Origin: an uncultured Alistipes sp.
GTDB lineage: Bacteria; Bacteroidota; Bacteroidia; Bacteroidales; Rikenellaceae
Direction: 5' to 3'
DNA length: 64,000 nt
Assembly: GCA_910584485.1 (NCBI GenBank)
Contig: CAJUAV010000007.1
Location: 1-64,000, forward strand
Part shown: piece after piece, positions 60,500-64,000 of the stretch
Numbering within the stretch: position 1 is the first letter of the stretch
Layout of the letters: each line of letters opens with the position of its first letter
The notes under the pieces: model-generated
Databases searched by the model: none
The model's input: the letters and a program-made list of their open reading frames with translations, nothing else
Told to the model about the DNA's origin: nothing
Program-made: the position numbers and the translations under genes

Positions 60500-63463
60500 C
60501 TACCTCGCCTCCGCCACGAAGCCGCGGTCGGCACGTCCGTCGACGGCCACCTCCAGCGGCCGCTCGAAGCGCACCCACCGCAGAAATTCGCCTTCGTAAT
60601 GCGCCGCGCGGGCATCGAGTACCTCCTTGCGGAAGAGGCCGTCGCCGCGGTGGGGGTTGATCGTCAGGTAGCCCACGCCGAGCGAGGTGACGTTCTGGAA
60701 AAAGTGGGTCCCCTGCGAAGCCTCGATCTCGAAGCCCGGGATGCCGCACTCGACGATCACCTTCGCCTCCGAAATGTGGGTCCACTTGACGGGCACCCCG
60801 AGGAAGGGATCGGACGAGCCCCACCGCCCGGGCCCCACGAGGATGTAGGAGCGCCCCTCCTCGCGGGCGCGGCGGTTCAGTTCGAGCAGCTCTTCGGCGA
60901 TGCGCTCCGTCACGAGCGACGTGAAGGCCTCCGTTCGGACGTAGACGATGTCCGCCAGATCGGCCATGCGGCCGATGCCGAGGGCCCGTTCGCCGTAGAT
61001 GAGCGCCTCGGCGGGATCGACCGCCGACCAGTCGATCGAGCGGTTGTCCTGGTTGTCGATGATCGGGCGGATCTGCAACAGGTTGAAGATCCGCTCGCGG
61101 CCGCCCGGCACGTCCATGTTCACGGCGAACTCCACCTCGACGGGGCAGCGCATCTCCTCGGCCCCGAGCCGCAGCACGTCGGCGACGATTTCGGCCAGCG
61201 GGAAGGTGTTGTACTTAAGAATGTTGTTGAAGGTAATCACGCGGCGGCCGCGATCGAACGGGCTGTCCGAAATGCGCTCGTTCTCGCGGTCCCAGACCGA
61301 GGCGACGTGGCGCGTGTGGCGCAGCGGCTCGAGCTCGGAGAGCTTCAGCCGCCGCAGGTTGACCCCGTCGTCGGTCGACGAGCGGAACGAGGCGGGGTTC
61401 AGGTCGAGGGCCAGCACCTCGGTCTGCGTCTCGCGCAGCGCCAGTTCGGGCGTCGAGGTTTGCAGCACCCGCTGCGGAAAGCCGGGCGAGAAGCGGAGCG
61501 TGCGGCCCCCCTCGACGACCAGTTTGCCGAGCCCCATGGCGATGTTGCAGACGCCGTCTTCGGCGCGCTCGTCGCCGATCGGATAGTAGTTGATCGACCG
61601 CGCGACGCCCGAAAGGGTGGGCATGAAGAGCCCCTCCTGCTCCGTGCCGCAGACCTCCTGCAGGATCACGGCCATCTTCTCCTCCGAAATGAGGTTCTGC
61701 GAGGTCTGGATGTAGGCGCGCGACTCGGCGAAGAAGACCGAGGCGTAGACGCTCTTCACGGCGCGCAGCACCATGCGCAGCATCTGCGCCGCATTGGGCG
61801 TGTAGGGGACCATGTAGGTCGAGTAGATCCCCGCGAAGGGCTGGTAGTGCGAATCCTCGAGCTTCGACGACGAGCGCACGGCCAGCGGCGTGCGGACCGT
61901 GGCGATGTAGACCTTCAGCGCCTCCTGCAACCGCTGCGGCACGGTCGAGGCGACGAACTCGCGCAGAATCTCCTCGTCGGAGAGCTCCTGGGCGAGGATC
62001 TCCGAAAGCCCGTTCTCCTCGAGGAACTCGTCGAAATACTCCGTGGCGATCACCACCGAGCGGGGAATGAGGATGCGCACCCCGTCGTGCTTGTCGTACT
62101 GGCGGTGCTTGATGAGCATCGAGTTCATGAAGGCCAGACCGCGCGCCTTGCCGCCGAGCGACCCCTCGCCGATGCGGGCGAAGGCGACGGCGTCGGTGTA
62201 GGTCTCGGGATCGAAGCGCGCCACGACCCCCTGTCCGAGCAGCGTGCGGTAGTCGCGGATGGCGTCCACGATCGAGCGGCGGTGCTCGGCGATCGTGGCG
62301 AAATGGCTCTTGTCGTGGCGGCGGATCGCCGCGGCGAGCGGAAAGAGGCCGCGCGAGTAGAGCCACTTCGAGAGGTGGTTCTGCGAGGTGTGGTACTCGA
62401 AGGCCTCGTCGGGGATGGCGGCGATCATCGCCTGCATCTCCCGCAGGTCCTTCGCGCGCCCCAGCTCGACCCCCGTCGCGGGGTCCTTGAAGACGAAATC
62501 GCCGAAGGCGAACTCCTTCGAAATGTAGTCGCGCAGCTCGAGCAGGAGCGTCTTCGAATTTTTGGCCAGGAAACCCGCCCCCAGCTCGTGCGCCGTGGCG
62601 CGGAAATCGGTCTGCGACGATTGCAGCAGCACGGGCATCAGCGGGTTGTCGGCCTTGATGCGGCGGCAGAGGTCGATGCCCGCATCGGCCTTCTCCTGTT
62701 CGGGCGGATCGTTGCGGTGCAGGACGAAGCCCACGTCCGAAATCACGCCGAGCAGGTTCTGCTTGTAGCGGTCGTAAAGCTCTACGGCCTCCTCGTAGTT
62801 GGTCGCCAGCAGCACCTTCGGGCGGGCCCGCTTGCGCAGGATCTGCTGCTGCTCGTTGAAGGCGTCGCGCAGGAATTCGGTGTTCTGCAACAGCAGCAGC
62901 TTGTAGAGTTCGGGCAGGTAGGTCGAGTAGAAGCGGACCGAGTCCTCGACGAGCAGGATCGCCTGCACGCCCCCCTCGGAGATGTCCTCGGCGGCGTTCA
63001 TGCGGTCCTCGACGAGCTTGATGATGGCGATAATCAGATCGGCGTTGCCGTGCCAGCAGAAGATGTAGTCGAGCCCCGAGCGGTCCTGCTCCTCGATGCG
63101 GCGGTAGATGTCCTTCGAAAAGGAGGTCAGAAGGGCGACGGGAATGCCGTAGCGCTCGCGCACGAGACGGGCGAAGGTGAAGACGTCGGGTTCGCCGATG
63201 TTGTACATCGTCAGGATGAAGTCGAACGAGTCGTCGGCCGCCAGCAGCTCGAGCGCCTCGGCCGTCGAGCTGACGCGCTTCAGCAGCGGCGGATTCGACA
63301 TGTTGAGCTCGAGGTACTCGCGGTTGATCTGCGACTCGATGTGGCCGTCCTCCTCGAGGATGTAGCCGTCGTAGCTGGAGCAGACGAGCAGGATGCGGTG
63401 GATGCGGTATTTCATGAAGCGATAGGCTTCGCTGCGCTCGGGAGCGGGGGTCGGTGGGGTCAT
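60500..63463 (-). CDS. Pseudo-receiver / PEP-pyruvate-binding (PPDK N-terminal) protein
   Basis: The 987-residue protein starts at ATG 63463 (MTPPTPAPERSEAYRFMKYR). Two response-regulator-like domains come first: HRILLVCSSYDGYILEE and later QAILLVEDSVRFYSTYLPEL, with DVGF near the usual phosphorylation region. An ATP-grasp region similar to the PEP synthase/PPDK nucleotide-binding domain follows (GEGSLGGKARGLAFMNSML, RTPLAVRSSSKLEDSHYQPFAGIYST, LQIRPIIDN). The swivelling phosphohistidine domain and the PEP-binding barrel of true PPDK are absent, so it probably phosphorylates or senses something else. Its promoter lies in a four-unit repeat. Confidence 0.82.
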   Translation of the reverse strand: MTPPTPAPERSEAYRFMKYRIHRILLVCSSYDGYILEEDGHIESQINREYLELNMSNPPLLKRVSSTAEALELLAADDSFDFILTMYNIGEPDVFTFARLVRERYGIPVALLTSFSKDIYRRIEEQDRSGLDYIFCWHGNADLIIAIIKLVEDRMNAAEDISEGGVQAILLVEDSVRFYSTYLPELYKLLLLQNTEFLRDAFNEQQQILRKRARPKVLLATNYEEAVELYDRYKQNLLGVISDVGFVLHRNDPPEQEKADAGIDLCRRIKADNPLMPVLLQSSQTDFRATAHELGAGFLAKNSKTLLLELRDYISKEFAFGDFVFKDPATGVELGRAKDLREMQAMIAAIPDEAFEYHTSQNHLSKWLYSRGLFPLAAAIRRHDKSHFATIAEHRRSIVDAIRDYRTLLGQGVVARFDPETYTDAVAFARIGEGSLGGKARGLAFMNSMLIKHRQYDKHDGVRILIPRSVVIATEYFDEFLEENGLSEILAQELSDEEILREFVASTVPQRLQEALKVYIATVRTPLAVRSSSKLEDSHYQPFAGIYSTYMVPYTPNAAQMLRMVLRAVKSVYASVFFAESRAYIQTSQNLISEEKMAVILQEVCGTEQEGLFMPTLSGVARSINYYPIGDERAEDGVCNIAMGLGKLVVEGGRTLRFSPGFPQRVLQTSTPELALRETQTEVLALDLNPASFRSSTDDGVNLRRLKLSELEPLRHTRHVASVWDRENERISDSPFDRGRRVITFNNILKYNTFPLAEIVADVLRLGAEEMRCPVEVEFAVNMDVPGGRERIFNLLQIRPIIDNQDNRSIDWSAVDPAEALIYGERALGIGRMADLADIVYVRTEAFTSLVTERIAEELLELNRRAREEGRSYILVGPGRWGSSDPFLGVPVKWTHISEAKVIVECGIPGFEIEASQGTHFFQNVTSLGVGYLTINPHRGDGLFRKEVLDARAAHYEGEFLRWVRFERPLEVAVDGRADRGFVAEAR

Positions 63464-63503
63464 GTTCGGTTCCGTTTGCAGGGTCGGCAAAGGTGCCGAC
63501 GAA

Positions 63504-63534
63504 CAAAGATACGAATAAGCGAGGGCAAAAGCAA
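63504..63534 (-). promoter_or_regulatory. Promoter of the 60500-63463 gene inside repeat unit 1
   Basis: The minus strand shows TTG (63532-63534), a 20 nt spacer and TATCTTTG (63504-63511), about 40 nt upstream of the ATG. Confidence 0.75.
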
Positions 63535-63777
63535 GCTCGCTTGCATTTTGCCGAGCGGGAGTATCCTGGGCGAAGCCAAGGATACGAAAAGTTGAGCGCA
63601 GAAGCAAGCGTCAGCTTGGTTCTGCCGAGACGGAGTATCTTGGACGCAGTCAAAGATACGAATAAGCCGAGAGCAAATGCAAATTTATTTGCAATTTGCC
63701 GAGGCGGAGTATCTTGGGCGAAGCCAAAGATACGAAGAAGCGAGGGCAAAAGCAAACTTGCTTGCATTTTGCCGAAG
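63504..63777 (-). repeat. Four-unit promoter-bearing tandem repeat
   Basis: -7 boxes at 63504, 63577, 63651 and 63725 (73-74 bp period) read TATCTTTG, TATCCTTG, TATCTTTG and TATCTTTG. The unit cores are palindromes that differ among units: GCAAGCTCGCTTGC, AGCAAGCGTCAGCTTGGT, GCAAATTTATTTGC and GCAAACTTGCTTGC. Each unit ends in TGCCGAG followed by GTATC. Confidence 0.92.
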
Positions 63778-64000
63778 CAGCCCGCAGCCGCCCCGCGCGG
63801 CGGACTTTGTCGAATCGATCCCATAGGGATCGGCGGGCCGCAGCCTCCGGCGGCGGAGGCCCGCAGCTCTTACGAGCACGGGCGCTCCGCAGGCTGCCGC
63901 CCGAAAATCATCGCGCTGCAAGCGCGAAACCATTCGCGAACCGGCGGACGGGTGCTGTCGCGGCGCCGTCGAATCGCAGGAAAAATGCGGCGCCCGACGA
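63778..64000. repeat. Hairpin modules at the window end
   Basis: A GCAGCCCGCAGCCGCCCC piece is followed by stem GATCCC-ATA-GGGATC (63817-63831, perfect). GGCGGGCC and a hairpin to GGCCCGC come next, then ACGGGCGCTCCGCAGGCTGC. No gene can be called in these last bases. Confidence 0.75.

Overview
This 64 kb window is a chromosomal segment of a GC-rich member of the Bacteroidales. An Alistipes-like (Rikenellaceae) genome is my best inference. Starts lack Shine-Dalgarno sequences, and many promoters show the Bacteroidota pattern of TTG, about 19-20 nt, then TAnnTTTG. The genes also fit: a PL10-CE8 pectinase fusion, a Bacteroidota-type LptD, a long-form urocanate hydratase and MCE/SPOR proteins. 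No phage, plasmid, rRNA operon, insertion sequence or CRISPR array is visible. Most genes are core metabolism or envelope functions.

Layout. 0-5.5 kb: tRNA-Pro, tRNA-Glu, rpsT, a 66-67 bp minisatellite, an Mrr-type endonuclease, a nucleotidyltransferase/GHMP-kinase fusion and prfC. 5.7-9.4 kb: mannonate dehydratase with its partner oxidoreductase (hexuronate catabolism) and a WecA/TagO-like transferase. 10.3-20.2 kb: a small lipoprotein, a three-gene RND efflux operon (MFP-RND-TolC joined by ATGA overlaps), a divergent AraC regulator, a cupin/carboxymuconolactone-decarboxylase protein and a metallo-beta-lactamase-fold lipoprotein. 20.4-27.7 kb: tRNA-His and a complete histidine-utilisation operon, ftcD-hutU-hutH-hutI. 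28.4-31.3 kb: an SSB-like small protein and a secreted pectate lyase/pectin methylesterase. 31.3-41.6 kb: amidase-MCE-mutS2 operon, lptD, xerD and recO. 42.2-48.6 kb: polygalacturonase, a DapA-family aldolase/lyase, a sodium:solute symporter and fucI. 49.2-52.8 kb: ispG-HAD phosphatase-rdgB-folE operon. 53.3-58.6 kb: AT-richer secreted proteins of unknown function around a secreted hydrolase and flavodoxin. 58.8-63.5 kb: gdhA and a pseudo-receiver/PPDK-N protein.

Functional threads. Pectin is cut and de-esterified outside the cell (PL10-CE8, GH28), and uronates are processed by UxuA and the SDR. Histidine is converted to glutamate by the hut genes, and GdhA can interconvert glutamate and 2-oxoglutarate. 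Envelope genes (LptD, MCE, amidase, WecA-like) and an efflux pump recur.

The most unusual feature is the repeat landscape. (1) A 73-75 bp unit, arranged in tandem just upstream of several genes, carries a complete Bacteroidota promoter whose -33 TTG lies in a palindrome. (2) A related 78 bp unit forms triplets near other starts. (3) Nearly every long intergenic gap holds a mosaic of GC-rich hairpin modules. In these, one small stem differs in sequence from copy to copy but keeps its base pairing (GACGTC/GACGTC, GATGGC/GCCATC, GACGCC/GGCGTC, GATCCC/GGGATC, GACCTC/GAGGTC, GACGGC/GCCGTC). Such covariation points to selection on, or spread of, a folded nucleic acid. (4) In-frame minisatellites expand two proteins, HutI and LptD. 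hutH also carries an apparent one-base deletion near its 3' end.
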